DNA from: Thermomicrobiales bacterium
GTDB taxonomy: Bacteria > Chloroflexota > Chloroflexia > Thermomicrobiales > CFX8
Direction: 5' to 3'
Length of the DNA: 64,000 bases
Assembly: GCA_037045155.1 (NCBI GenBank)
Contig: JBAOIG010000005.1
Location: 248,001 to 312,000, forward strand
The notes under the pieces were generated by a model, which was not told the DNA's origin, did not search any database, and saw only the letters and a program-made list of their open reading frames with translations. A program made the position numbers and the translations under genes. Every line of letters starts with the position of its first letter. Positions within the stretch are counted from its first letter, which is position 1. Positions 24,153 through 33,689 of this stretch are shown piece after piece.

Positions 24153-25946
24153 CTAGTCCTGCTCTGCTGGCAGCTCCTGCCAGAGGAGCGCATTCTCGAC
24201 GGCCTCGATGGCGTGGATGAGCTCCCAGACGACCTCGTTCTGACTACGAGTGAGGTCGTTGAGAATCACATGGCGCATATCGTCTCCGGCGTCCGCAAGT
24301 TGCATCGCGGAGGCGAGTGCCGGGACTGGGGGGATGCCCCGCGCCGGGTCCTGGCGGAAGCGGCCGTCGCGGGTGTAGCCGAGCGTCACGAGGATTCGTC
24401 CCACGTCGATCTGGAGATCGTTTGCAAAGGCGAGCAGCTCGGGATCATCACCGATCGAGTCGAACGACGTGTATAGCTCGTCAAGGGCGTCGTGGAGCGC
24501 TTCCAGCAGGTCAAACGTCGGCTCGAAGTCGAACATATTCCGGGCAGCAGCCTGATACCGGCCGACGGCAGCCGCAATCTCGTCCACTGTCGCGCAGTAG
24601 TCAAACGGCAGGATCGGCGCATTGACGGTGCGAAGGATGGCGGCGGCATAGACCCGCATGTCTCGCAAGAGGTTGTCGCGGTCGGCGATCCCGATCGTGT
24701 CGTCCTCGGTATGCCAGGCGATGTTGCCGCCGCAGCCGCCGACGGGGTAGTAGCCCTTCTCGGCGATGAGATCCTGCGGCATGGTCGAGGACAGCATGAA
24801 GTAGGTCGTGACGCCGAGGTTGTTGAACGAACAGTCGCCGGCGCGGAGAACATGGCTCTCGCCGGTCGACTCCTGACCGGTGACATCGCGGATAACGGCG
24901 CTGACGAAGTCGGCGGCCTCGCTCATCCAGGCGACGTTTTCGTAGACACTGGCCCAACGGCATCCGGGAGAATCGCAGTTCACGTGCGCGACGCAGTTCT
25001 GGAGGATGTCGTGCGCGAACTCCTGGGCATACCAGGTCGATCCGGCATACCGGCCGTGCGAGTGGCCGCTCCACCAGGCGACGCGGACCGAGCGATCGAG
25101 CTTGTCGCGGTGGCGCTGGAAGACACGAGCCAGCTCGAGCAGAGTGGCATCGCCGGTGGCGTTGTCGCCGACGCCGACATGCCACGAATCGAGATGGCCA
25201 TGGAAGAGCAGGAAATCCTCGGTGGCAGCTCTCGCCTCGATTTCGGCGACGATGACGGGAATCTCGCGCCAGCCAGTATCGGTCTGGTTGGAAAAGGCGA
25301 CGCGGACGGGACCTTTGCGAAGCTGGTCGATGAGCTCCTCGCCATCGGGTCGGTTGATCGTCATGATCGGGACGGGCGGAGTTCGATCGAGCGAGGTGAG
25401 ATCGGGAGAGCCCCAGGCCGTAGTCGTAATTCCTTCGTGGATGCGATGGCCGGGATTGATGAAGAGAGCTGCGACTGCGCCGGATTCCGCGAGGTCAAAC
25501 CCGCGCGCGGCGATACCGAGCCCCTCGGTCATCACGATCTTCCCCCGCAGGTCCTGGCCGGCGGCGGTGCGCTGGTCGGAGAACAGCTCGGTGATCCCGG
25601 CCGCCTGATTGCCGGGCACGTAGACGAGCTCGGCCTCGATCTCTCGTCCGTCGGTCGTTGGCGAAAACGCAGGAGTCTTGACGACGTATTCAGCGCCCGG
25701 GTCGCCAACCACGCGGAGTGTGGCCGGCCCGGGCAGACTGATGAGGCAGGTCGGATGGTAGACGACGTGCTCGATACCCCAGCTCGCCAGCTTATCGGTG
25801 ATGTATTCGACAGCCTCGGCTTCTTCGTCTGAGCCGGACAGGCGGGTGAGCTGGCTGAAGCGCTCGATCAGTGCCCAGGGCTCATCCAGAGAGATATCGT
25901 CGAGGATGGCCGCCTCGGTGGCGGGGTCACTCCAGGCTCGATTCAT
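24153..25946 (-). CDS. M28-family peptidase-like protein with PA domain
   Basis: A 597-residue cytosolic protein (no signal peptide). The N-terminal helical part and a PA-like insert (about 110-220, with LRGKIVMTEG and GAVAALFINPG) precede the M28 core. Metal ligands are visible: GHLDSW (His, Asp), GVGDNATG (bridging Asp), VNCDSPG and AWHTEDD (last His). The usual GEE catalytic pair before GLxGS is replaced by SGHSHGRYAGS, so classical aminopeptidase chemistry may be altered. ATG 25946 has GAGGAGC upstream. Next to an alpha/beta hydrolase and an S9 peptidase on the same strand. Confidence 0.82.
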   Translation of the reverse strand: MNRAWSDPATEAAILDDISLDEPWALIERFSQLTRLSGSDEEAEAVEYITDKLASWGIEHVVYHPTCLISLPGPATLRVVGDPGAEYVVKTPAFSPTTDGREIEAELVYVPGNQAAGITELFSDQRTAAGQDLRGKIVMTEGLGIAARGFDLAESGAVAALFINPGHRIHEGITTTAWGSPDLTSLDRTPPVPIMTINRPDGEELIDQLRKGPVRVAFSNQTDTGWREIPVIVAEIEARAATEDFLLFHGHLDSWHVGVGDNATGDATLLELARVFQRHRDKLDRSVRVAWWSGHSHGRYAGSTWYAQEFAHDILQNCVAHVNCDSPGCRWASVYENVAWMSEAADFVSAVIRDVTGQESTGESHVLRAGDCSFNNLGVTTYFMLSSTMPQDLIAEKGYYPVGGCGGNIAWHTEDDTIGIADRDNLLRDMRVYAAAILRTVNAPILPFDYCATVDEIAAAVGRYQAAARNMFDFEPTFDLLEALHDALDELYTSFDSIGDDPELLAFANDLQIDVGRILVTLGYTRDGRFRQDPARGIPPVPALASAMQLADAGDDMRHVILNDLTRSQNEVVWELIHAIEAVENALLWQELPAEQD

Positions 25947-25967
25947 GTGCCGCTCCTCGTCTTCTCG

Positions 25968-26831
25968 TCAGCGGTCGGTCGCGAACGCATTGTAGGGCAT
26001 CAGCGGCGCCTCGCTGCTGAGACCGTGACGCTGGAGGAAACCGTGGACGGCGGCGTTCCAGGCGAGAGGGTCCTCGCGGGCTGCCCCATGGTGAGCATTC
26101 GGGAGGATAACGAACTCACTGTCGGGGATCATCTTGTGCCACTCGTAGGAGCCGGTGATGGTCTGTTGCGGCTCGTTGCCGCCAACCAGCACGAGGACAG
26201 GAACCGACAATGCGGCAAGCTCGGCAGCCCGCGGGCGAACGTCCCAGGCGCGCATCGCGCGGAGCATCCGGGTCGCGTCGGCCGGCGTGCGGCCAACCGG
26301 GGCGGGCATCGTGGCGAACAGGCGACCAAGGTCGGAGTCGCTGAAGCCCGGCCGCTGGGTTGGCGGACCTTCGGATTGCCAGGGGAACGAACGAGGCTGA
26401 CTGACGATCGGCCGGTCGCCGGATTCGACGATATCGATCTGTTCGTCCAGCCAGTCTCGTGACAGTTCATCGAGCCAGGGGACAGTGTGACCGATGACAA
26501 GGGCGAGCGAGCGGTCGGGGAAATCCAACCCGAACTGGCAGGCGATGACGCCACCGAGCGACGCGCCAGCGACGATTGCGCGGTCGATATCGAGGCCATC
26601 CAGCAGGCCAAGAAGATCCGCAGCGAAGTCGGCGGCACGCCACTCGCCGTCGGGCGATCCGGAGCGGCCTGTGCCACGCCGGTCGAAGGTGATGACACGA
26701 TAGAACTGCGAGAAGTAGGCGACCTGAAACGGCATCCAGGCTTGATGATGATGGGCCTGCAGCACGAGCGGCAGGCCCTCGCCGAGATCCTCGTAGTAGA
26801 GCTCAACGCCGTTCGCTGTGAGGCGTGGCAT
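25968..26831 (-). CDS. Alpha/beta hydrolase
   Basis: A 287-residue alpha/beta-fold hydrolase. It has the oxyanion region VLQAHHHQAW, FDRRGTGRSGSPDGEW, the nucleophile elbow GASLGG near residue 105, VPVLVLVGGNEP, and a closing His in LPNAHHGAARED. Similar proteins include esterases, haloperoxidase-like and C-C hydrolases. Its ATG overlaps the stop of the S9 peptidase gene (ATGA), so they are co-translated. Confidence 0.88.
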   Translation of the reverse strand: MPRLTANGVELYYEDLGEGLPLVLQAHHHQAWMPFQVAYFSQFYRVITFDRRGTGRSGSPDGEWRAADFAADLLGLLDGLDIDRAIVAGASLGGVIACQFGLDFPDRSLALVIGHTVPWLDELSRDWLDEQIDIVESGDRPIVSQPRSFPWQSEGPPTQRPGFSDSDLGRLFATMPAPVGRTPADATRMLRAMRAWDVRPRAAELAALSVPVLVLVGGNEPQQTITGSYEWHKMIPDSEFVILPNAHHGAAREDPLAWNAAVHGFLQRHGLSSEAPLMPYNAFATDR

Positions 26832-28738
26832 CAGTCGTTTCCCGGAGCCGCGCCGGAACCGAGATACCGCTCGAACCAGCCAACGAGGCGCTGGAGCAGA
26901 TCGAGCTCGAACGCACGTTCGTGAAACGCGTGGCCCTGACGTGGGTAGGAGACCATGTCGGCCGGGACTCCGGCTGCCTTGAGCGCCGAGTAGAACTCGG
27001 TCGCCTGGGTGACCGGCACACGAACGTCTGCCTGGCCATGGACCATGAGTGTCGGCGTCGTGGCGTTGCGGATGTACCGGATCGGCGAACGATCCCAGGA
27101 ACGGTCCGGATCAGTATTGACCTCGCCGAGGTTCCACTCGTTGAACGGGCGAATGTCGGTCGTGCCGATCTTGGAGACCCAGTTGGTGGGCGCAGCGCCG
27201 GCTACAGCGGCCTTGAAGCGATCGGTATGACCAACGGCCCAGGCGGTCATGAACCCACCGAATGACCAGCCGCAAATGCCGAGCCTGTCCGGATCGGCAA
27301 CACCGCGCTCGATCAGCAGATCGACACCAGTCATAATGTCGTCGAAGTCGCCGCCGCCGAAATCGTAGCGGTTTGCGCCGGTGAACTGGCCACCCCGACC
27401 GGTGCTGCCGCGAGGGTTCGGCAGGAAGACTGCGTACCCGGCCGCGGCGAGAATCTGGCCCCAGTCATGCCAGGTGCCGTGGAACCAGTTGCCCCATTGC
27501 CAGGACGGGCCGCCGTGGATGGCGGCAACGAGCGGCAACGGTCCACCCGGGTGACCGGGAGGAAGCATCAGCCAGCCGTGGACGACGGTGCCATCGGTCG
27601 CGTTCCAGCGCAGCGGTTCCATGTCCGCCATGCTGACGCCTCGCACCTGCGGGTTGAGGTCGGTAAGGCGCCGCGCGGCGCCCCCAAGGGGACCCGAGTA
27701 GACATTCGCAGGATGATCGGGGAACGCGCCAACAACCGCGAAACGGCCGGCGCGGATGTCCCAACCGGCCCGTGGGTCCACCCATGCGCCGTCAAGCTCG
27801 GAACCGAGATTGATCTGCTCCCACTCGGCGCCATGAGGGTCGGTGCGATCGATTCGGGTGTGTTGAGTTTCGACAGAATGGACGAGCAGGTCGTCGCCGT
27901 CAAAGGCGACTACGGTCGGAGTCATGCCGCGGTCGTCGAGGACGGCCAGATTGCCGGAGATGACATCAACGACAAACACGTTCGTCGGGTCGATGTCAGG
28001 CGCGCGTGAGCCGACGACGGCGATCGCGCGGCCATCTGCCGACCAGACCGGGACACCGGGAAAGCCACTGAGACGCAACAGCTCGCGCTGGTCAGCGCCA
28101 TCAAGGGCGGTGGTGACCAGGAGGACATTGTCCCAGGTAGCCGAGAGGTCCTCGGTGTCGGACACGAGCGCAGCAATCGTCGATCCGTCCGGCGAAATAG
28201 CAAATGCCCAGACGTGACCATCGCGAGGGCCGATGAGTGCGGGCGGGCCGCCGGTCACAGCGACGGCGGCGAGGCCGTGCGGCCTCCAGACCTCGCTCTC
28301 GACACGGTACTCGCGCTCGGGATCTTTCAGGCCGGCCAACGCTCTCCGGCGAGCGGTGAAGAGGATCGATCGGCCGTCCGGGGCGAAGGCCGGCTGAGTC
28401 ACGCCCCCGTTGAGCCAGGTCAGACAGAGCGCCTCACCTCCGCGGGCAGGAATGACATGGATCTGCTGCCGGCCACGCTCGACCCGGTCGGACAGAAAGG
28501 CGACGCTGGCGCCATCCGGCGACCAGCATGGCGCAGTGTTGTTGCAATCGCTCCCGGTCAGCGCGCTGGGAAGTCCCGTTCCATCAGACGGGACGACGAA
28601 GATCGTCGAGGTGCGATCCTTCTGGTGGTGGCCGATCGGCTCGGTGCGGAACAGAACCTGCTGGCCGTCTGGAGAGAGTCGGATGTCGAACGGAACTCGA
28701 AGATCGACGGCCATCTCGGGGGTATACCGGTTGGGCAC
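26831..28738 (-). CDS. S9-family prolyl oligopeptidase (acylaminoacyl-peptidase type)
   Basis: A 635-residue serine peptidase acting on short peptides in the cytoplasm. The N-terminal beta-propeller (about 20-370) has repeats such as PCWSPDGASVAFLSDR and PAFAPDGRSILFTARR. The C-terminal catalytic domain contains NPRGSTGRG, the nucleophile GWSFGGFM, the Asp in HGQADVRVP and the His in QGHAFHER. GTG 28738 is preferred (GGA six bases upstream); an in-frame ATG at 28774 is possible. Confidence 0.93.
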   Translation of the reverse strand: MPNRYTPEMAVDLRVPFDIRLSPDGQQVLFRTEPIGHHQKDRTSTIFVVPSDGTGLPSALTGSDCNNTAPCWSPDGASVAFLSDRVERGRQQIHVIPARGGEALCLTWLNGGVTQPAFAPDGRSILFTARRRALAGLKDPEREYRVESEVWRPHGLAAVAVTGGPPALIGPRDGHVWAFAISPDGSTIAALVSDTEDLSATWDNVLLVTTALDGADQRELLRLSGFPGVPVWSADGRAIAVVGSRAPDIDPTNVFVVDVISGNLAVLDDRGMTPTVVAFDGDDLLVHSVETQHTRIDRTDPHGAEWEQINLGSELDGAWVDPRAGWDIRAGRFAVVGAFPDHPANVYSGPLGGAARRLTDLNPQVRGVSMADMEPLRWNATDGTVVHGWLMLPPGHPGGPLPLVAAIHGGPSWQWGNWFHGTWHDWGQILAAAGYAVFLPNPRGSTGRGGQFTGANRYDFGGGDFDDIMTGVDLLIERGVADPDRLGICGWSFGGFMTAWAVGHTDRFKAAVAGAAPTNWVSKIGTTDIRPFNEWNLGEVNTDPDRSWDRSPIRYIRNATTPTLMVHGQADVRVPVTQATEFYSALKAAGVPADMVSYPRQGHAFHERAFELDLLQRLVGWFERYLGSGAAPGND

Positions 28739-28782
28739 AGTGCGTCCTTTCAGGGTGTGACTCGTGACAGGCAAAAATATGG

Positions 28783-29547
28783 TTAGAGGGTGTCCTCACG
28801 CTCCGCGGACTGGAGCTCGTCGACAATGGTGCGCAGGTCTGTTGCGCGAACGTGCATGCGAACGAGCGGCTCGCCTTCGTGATCGAAGAAGAGCACATCG
28901 ACATGATCATCTGCGTCAACCAGCTCGGAGCCGTTGTAGTCGATCTCGACGGTGAGCATCGGGACTGTGCCGGCGAGGTCGGCCTCGCGTTCACCAGGCT
29001 TGGTGTTGGCCGCCGCGTACCCCCAGTGATCGACAAGATCGACGAGAGCGCCACGCTCATTGGGCGCGACGCCAAGGTAGATCGATAGATCGATTCGACC
29101 ATCACTCAGATGCAGATAGAGGCCATCCTGGGCGCGCTCGATAGCCACATCGCCCGGAAACCAGACGTCATAGATGATCAGCGGCCTCGGCGCGTCGTCC
29201 TCGTCTTCGCCTTCAGCATTCTCCGCGTCGCCGTGGACGATCTGCTGCATCAGAGAGTAATGTGCGAGGCCATAGAGATAGAGCGTCTCGGAGACCTTGG
29301 GACGCAGCTCAGGATCGATCACGTCGCCGAGCACATCCCCGACGAGGCGCTCGAGAGCCCGGAGCATGCGATCGAACTCATCGACGCCGCGGAGCTCTCG
29401 GTCGACAAATGCACTGGCATATCCGTATGCGGTTGCGAGATCCTCGTAGATACGGTCGGTGGAATTCTCGGATAGGAACTCGCGGATATCGTCGAACAGA
29501 TCGTCCTCGCCGCCGTGGTGACTCGACCGATCGCCGTGTGCGGACAT
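28783..29547 (-). CDS. Hypothetical protein
   Basis: A 254-residue acidic protein without signal peptide or membrane segment. An N-terminal helical part (DDLFDDIREFLSENSTDRIYEDL... to about 110) is followed by an acidic linker (ENAEGEDEDDAPRP) and a beta-rich C-terminal domain (LIIYDVWFPGDVAIERAQDG, LTVEIDYNG, HVDVLFFDHEG). Not recognised. The frame extends upstream to 29757, but ATG 29547 with GGAG eight bases before it avoids overlap with the divergent gene. Confidence 0.65.
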   Translation of the reverse strand: MSAHGDRSSHHGGEDDLFDDIREFLSENSTDRIYEDLATAYGYASAFVDRELRGVDEFDRMLRALERLVGDVLGDVIDPELRPKVSETLYLYGLAHYSLMQQIVHGDAENAEGEDEDDAPRPLIIYDVWFPGDVAIERAQDGLYLHLSDGRIDLSIYLGVAPNERGALVDLVDHWGYAAANTKPGEREADLAGTVPMLTVEIDYNGSELVDADDHVDVLFFDHEGEPLVRMHVRATDLRTIVDELQSAEREDTL

Positions 29548-29712
29548 CCGGACGCTCCTGTCTGCGCTGCGCGCTCGATCGTGCCGCATCGGCACCGGCC
29601 AATTGCGGCGTACCATACCAGAGGCGGGAACGGCGCGGTAGACAGCTCGTGTCGACCGACGCTCCGAAGCATGTGAGCAGCCAGCGCAACCTGGGACAGG
29701 GGGATTTCGGTA

Positions 29713-31170
29713 GTGATGGATCAGCGGGACGCGCCATTCATCGAGGCACTGCAACAATATGCCGGGACTGCAGCCGTGCCATTCTCAACACCGGGCCATA
29801 AGCGCGGAGCCGGCGCCCCGGCGACCCTGCGACAACTGCTTCCCGACGCGCTCGCTTGCGACATCCCGCACGGCGGCGGAGTGGACACGACCCACCTGTC
29901 GAAAGGACTGCTGCGCGAGGCGGAGAAGCTGGCGGCGGCGGCGTATGGAAGCGACGAGGCGCGGTTCCTGGTAAACGGGAGCACGACTGGCAACCTCGCG
30001 ATGCTGATGGCGGCGGCGCAGGATGGCGAGACCGTGCTGGTCAGCAGAATGCTGCACAAATCGCTGATGGCCGGCCTGATATATAGCGGCGCTCGACCGG
30101 TCTTTCTGACGCCCGAGATCGAGACGGCACGGAATCTGCCGCTGGCTATCACTCCGGGACGTATCGCTGACGCGCTGGCGAGCCACCCCGACGCGAAGGC
30201 CGTCGTGCTCGCGAGTCCGTCATACGTCGGGGTGAGCTGCGACCTGGCTGAGATCGCCCGCGTCTGCCACGAGGCCGGCAAGCCGCTGCTGGTGGACGAA
30301 GCCTGGGGGCCACACTTCCACTTTCACCCGGCGCTGCCCTTGTCGGCGATGCAGGCCGGCGCGGACGCGGGGGTATCGAGTACTCACAAGATGCTGGCAG
30401 CTCTCACGCAGGGCTCGACGCTGGTCATGCGCCACGGACGGGTCGATGTCGAGCGGATGAGCACGATCGTGGACATGGCGCAAACGACAAGCCCGTCGGC
30501 CCTGATCTATGCCTCGCTCGACGCGAGCCGACGACAGATGGCGCTGGACGGAGAGTGGCTTCTCGGGCGGACGATCGAGCTGGCTAACGACCTGCGCGAT
30601 CGGTTGGGAGCGCTTTCGGGATTAGCGGTTATCGGACCGGAGATCATTGGAGGCCATCCGGGTGTTCAGCTGGACCCGACTCGCGTCGTGGTGGATGTGC
30701 ATCAACTAGGCTGGACCGGCTACGAGGCGGAGGATTATCTCCGCGACGAGCACGGGGTCTATGTCGAGATGAGCGACCTGCTGAGCGTGATGCTGCTGGT
30801 TACGATCGGAGACAGCGCAGAGTCAATCGGGCGGGCAGCCCGGGGGTTTTCGATGCTGGCAGCGCGCCCGCGCCCGGCAAGGCACTCCACCGCCGCGCGC
30901 TCTGTCGGGGAGCTGCTGTTCGCCGGCGTCGCGGAGCTGACTCCCCGTGAGGCGTTCATGGGGCAAACCCGCGCGGTGGCGATCCCGGAGGCGCACGGGG
31001 AGATCAGCGCCGAGGCAATCACACCGTACCCGCCGGGCATCCCCATTGTCGCGCCAGGAGAACGGATATCCGCAGCGACGATCGACTATCTTCGCGTCGG
31101 GATCGCCGAGGGCATGTACATTTCCGGAATGGCGGATTCGACGTTCGAGACTGTGCGAGTGGTGAAGTGA
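29713..31170 (+). CDS. PLP-dependent Orn/Lys/Arg decarboxylase-family protein
   Basis: A 485-residue fold-type I PLP enzyme of the bacterial Orn/Lys/Arg decarboxylase group. It begins with PFSTPGHKRG, a family hallmark, then FLVNGSTTGNLAMLMA (phosphate/PLP loop), LVDEAWGPHFHFHP (Asp contacting the pyridine N, His) and SSTHKMLAAL (PLP lysine). It is short and lacks the wing domain of inducible enterobacterial enzymes, like the SpeA/YaaO branch, so arginine or lysine decarboxylation for polyamines is likely. GTG 29713 has AGGGGGA eight bases upstream; ATG 29716 is the alternative. Confidence 0.87.
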   Translation: MMDQRDAPFIEALQQYAGTAAVPFSTPGHKRGAGAPATLRQLLPDALACDIPHGGGVDTTHLSKGLLREAEKLAAAAYGSDEARFLVNGSTTGNLAMLMAAAQDGETVLVSRMLHKSLMAGLIYSGARPVFLTPEIETARNLPLAITPGRIADALASHPDAKAVVLASPSYVGVSCDLAEIARVCHEAGKPLLVDEAWGPHFHFHPALPLSAMQAGADAGVSSTHKMLAALTQGSTLVMRHGRVDVERMSTIVDMAQTTSPSALIYASLDASRRQMALDGEWLLGRTIELANDLRDRLGALSGLAVIGPEIIGGHPGVQLDPTRVVVDVHQLGWTGYEAEDYLRDEHGVYVEMSDLLSVMLLVTIGDSAESIGRAARGFSMLAARPRPARHSTAARSVGELLFAGVAELTPREAFMGQTRAVAIPEAHGEISAEAITPYPPGIPIVAPGERISAATIDYLRVGIAEGMYISGMADSTFETVRVVK

Positions 31171-31248
31171 CGAGCGCGGGTGATTGTGTGCGCCAGGCTT
31201 GGCAGTCGACGTCATGGCCGGATGCGTAACGTGCGAGGAAAAGGGACG

Positions 31249-31953
31249 ATGTCGAAGATCGAGGCGGTGCTGTTCGATATGGATGGGGTGCTGATCGACT
31301 CGGAGCCGGTCCACTTCCAGATGATGGTCGAAACATTGGACGCACACGGGCTGCCGACGCCGAACGACGCCGAGTGGGAGGAATTCCTCGTTGGCCGGCC
31401 CGACCGCGACGGACTGACCGACTGGTTGCTGGGTCACCGCATCGACGCCGACATCGGAGCGTTGATGGCCGACAAGCTGGAGCGAATGACGGCGCGTTTC
31501 GACGAGCTGGTGGCGCCGTGTGACGACGGGCAGTGGCTCGCGCGCGAGCTCGCTCGACGGGGGATGCCACTCGCGGTCGTCACAGGCGCGCGCCGGGCAG
31601 AGCTGGACATCGTGCTGAAGCGGTTCGATCTCGGCAATGTCTTCGCCGCGACGATCAGCGCGGACGACGTGCGGACCGGCAAGCCGGAACCCGAGCCATT
31701 TCTCGCGGGAGCAGCCGCGCTCGGCGTGTCCGCGACCGCGTGTGCGGTGATCGAGGATGCTGTGCCGGGGCTGCGCGCGGCCGAAGCGGCGGGAATGCGC
31801 CCGTTCGTCGTCGACCGAGGCGGTGACCCCGCTCGATTCGTCACGGTCACGCCGTTCTCAGCGCTCGATAGTCGTGTGCTGACGGTATTGCTGGAGCTGG
31901 CTGGGATCGGATCAGCGCGACACGAACGCGACGGACTCGACCTCCAACGATAG
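31249..31953 (+). CDS. HAD-family phosphatase (beta-phosphoglucomutase-like subfamily)
   Basis: A 234-residue haloacid-dehalogenase enzyme: motif I FDMDGVLIDSEP near residue 8 (DxDxV nucleophile), a helical cap, motif II VTGA, motif III Lys in GKPEPEPFL, and motif IV IEDAVPGLRAA. The D-x-D-G-V-L-x-D-S-E-P start points to the beta-PGM/phosphatase subfamily. ATG 31249 follows GAGGAAAAGGGACG. Its last 42 bp overlap the convergent gene at 31912. Confidence 0.9.
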   Translation: MSKIEAVLFDMDGVLIDSEPVHFQMMVETLDAHGLPTPNDAEWEEFLVGRPDRDGLTDWLLGHRIDADIGALMADKLERMTARFDELVAPCDDGQWLARELARRGMPLAVVTGARRAELDIVLKRFDLGNVFAATISADDVRTGKPEPEPFLAGAAALGVSATACAVIEDAVPGLRAAEAAGMRPFVVDRGGDPARFVTVTPFSALDSRVLTVLLELAGIGSARHERDGLDLQR

Positions 31954-32907
31954 CGCGGCCGGCACGACCGCCGTCCACCGCCACTCGCCGGGCGTGGCCC
32001 GCAGAAGTCGCCCGCCCGAGCAGATCGCCCAGACGGTATCATCCGGCGCTTCGACAAAGAGCTCGACCATGTCCTCCATCGGCACGTCGATTCCATCGGA
32101 GGCGGCCTGCCAGCTGTCGCCACCATCCGAGGAGACGACGATCCGGCCCTGGCGACCGACCCGTGGGGCTGGCCCGGCAAGGAGGAGGGATGGCGCAGCA
32201 CGAGGAATCAACGTCGCCCGGGTATAGTCAGTCTCGACCTTCTCCCAGGTCGCGCCGCCATCGCGCGACCGGCCGACTCCGCCGAGGTGGTACTCGCCAC
32301 GATCTCCATCACGCTTCAGAGCCGCATAGCCAAGCGCGGCGTAGAGCAGCGCTGGGTCAACCGGGTGGCCAGTGATGTGATGAATGTCGTCGTCCTGGAT
32401 CACTGGCGCGATCGACCATGTTGCGCCGCCGTCGGGGCTGTCGAGCAGGCCGCCGACTTCGACCGACGCCAGTAGACGACGACTCCGACCCGGCGCATAG
32501 ACGTTGCGAAGCGCTCCCGCCCGTGGCGAGTAGGGCAGGAACCAATCGGAGCTGGCGGGAAGGCGCCCGATGGCATCGAGCTCGGACCAAGTCTCGCCGC
32601 GATCGATGCTGCGGAAGAGTCGCGCCGGCTCAGCGCCGGCCAGAATTGCCTCAGGATTGAGCGGGTCGGGGACGATCGTGCGGAACGCGGGCGCGGTAAG
32701 GCCGGCCTCGATCCGGGTCCAGGTAACGCCACTATCAACACTGCGGAACAGACCGTCGCCATACGTCCCGGCGAGGACACTGTCGTCGTTACCGAACCGC
32801 CAGGCATGGACGGCGGAAACGCGATGGCCCGTCAGTCCGAGCGGATGGATCCCGTCGCCAGAGATGCGGTGGATGCCAGAGGATGTGCCGAGATAGGTGT
32901 CATACAT
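31912..32907 (-). CDS. Beta-propeller protein with BNR/Asp-box repeats
   Basis: A 331-residue propeller with several Asp-box motifs of the S-x-D-x-G-x-T-W type: SVDSGVTWTRIE, SIDRGETWSEL, SPDGGATWSIA, SRDGGATWEKVE and SSDGGDSWQAA. Such repeats occur in sialidases and in Ycf48/VPS10-like proteins; the sialidase catalytic residues are not evident, so a binding or scaffold role is as likely. No signal peptide. ATG 32907 with GAGGAGC upstream. Overlaps the HAD gene tail to tail by 42 bp. Confidence 0.8.
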   Translation of the reverse strand: MYDTYLGTSSGIHRISGDGIHPLGLTGHRVSAVHAWRFGNDDSVLAGTYGDGLFRSVDSGVTWTRIEAGLTAPAFRTIVPDPLNPEAILAGAEPARLFRSIDRGETWSELDAIGRLPASSDWFLPYSPRAGALRNVYAPGRSRRLLASVEVGGLLDSPDGGATWSIAPVIQDDDIHHITGHPVDPALLYAALGYAALKRDGDRGEYHLGGVGRSRDGGATWEKVETDYTRATLIPRAAPSLLLAGPAPRVGRQGRIVVSSDGGDSWQAASDGIDVPMEDMVELFVEAPDDTVWAICSGGRLLRATPGEWRWTAVVPAALSLEVESVAFVSR

Positions 32908-32978
32908 GGATCGCTCCTCGTGATGCGACGCGTCGGAAGCTCGCGTCGCATCTATCTCGCAATCCGCAGGCCGCGCGC

Positions 32979-33689
32979 TCAGCCGAGCGCGCGGTCGATC
33001 GCTTCGACGAACGAGTCAGTGTCGGACAGGTCGCCGAGCAGCGCGTCGGGTCGATGGGGCTCCAGCGCGGAGAGGTCGAACCGGCCCGTCGCGACAGCGA
33101 CAACGCGCGCTCCACCCAGGCGCGCGGCGGCGATGTCCGCTGGAGTGTCGCCAACCAGGACGGTCTCGGACGGCGCATAGCGCACTCCGGTCGCCCGCAG
33201 GGCTGCGCCGATTGCTTCATCCACCAGATGTCCGCGCTCGATGGCCCGGTCGCCCCACGCGCCGAAGGAGATGAGCATGCCGAGGCCAACGCCGCGCAGT
33301 TTCGCCTCGCCGACCGCGCGCCCGTTTCCAGTGAGCGCCCCAACCGCCCATCCATGATGGTGGGCGGCCAGGACTGCCTCGGTGACTCCGGGCAGCAGTC
33401 GTTCGCGGAGGTTGCTGCCGGCAATGGTCTCCGCATAGCGCAGACCCATCGCCGACATCATCTCGTCCAGGCGCATGCCTGCCTCGTCGATGTCCAGCCC
33501 ATGGCGCTCGAAGAGAATGCGGGCGATCTGGGCATCGAGCATGCCGGCCAGCGGGACGCCTTCCAGCGTCACCGGCCGGCCATAGACCTGCTCGAAAGCG
33601 TGGGTGAACGCCGCGCCGTGGTGGCGGTCGCCGGCAATGAGGATCGTCCCGTCGATGTCAAACAGGACCAGCCCGCGCTGTCGGCTCAT
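32979..33689 (-). CDS. HAD-family hydrolase (phosphoglycolate-phosphatase-like)
   Basis: A 236-residue HAD enzyme: motif I LFDIDGTIL, cap with LDAQIARILFERHGLD, motif II ALTGNG, motif IV VGDTPADIAAARLGGARVVAVATG. The layout resembles Gph phosphoglycolate phosphatase. Its ATG overlaps the M20 peptidase stop by 4 nt, so the pair is an operon. Confidence 0.88.
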   Translation of the reverse strand: MSRQRGLVLFDIDGTILIAGDRHHGAAFTHAFEQVYGRPVTLEGVPLAGMLDAQIARILFERHGLDIDEAGMRLDEMMSAMGLRYAETIAGSNLRERLLPGVTEAVLAAHHHGWAVGALTGNGRAVGEAKLRGVGLGMLISFGAWGDRAIERGHLVDEAIGAALRATGVRYAPSETVLVGDTPADIAAARLGGARVVAVATGRFDLSALEPHRPDALLGDLSDTDSFVEAIDRALG

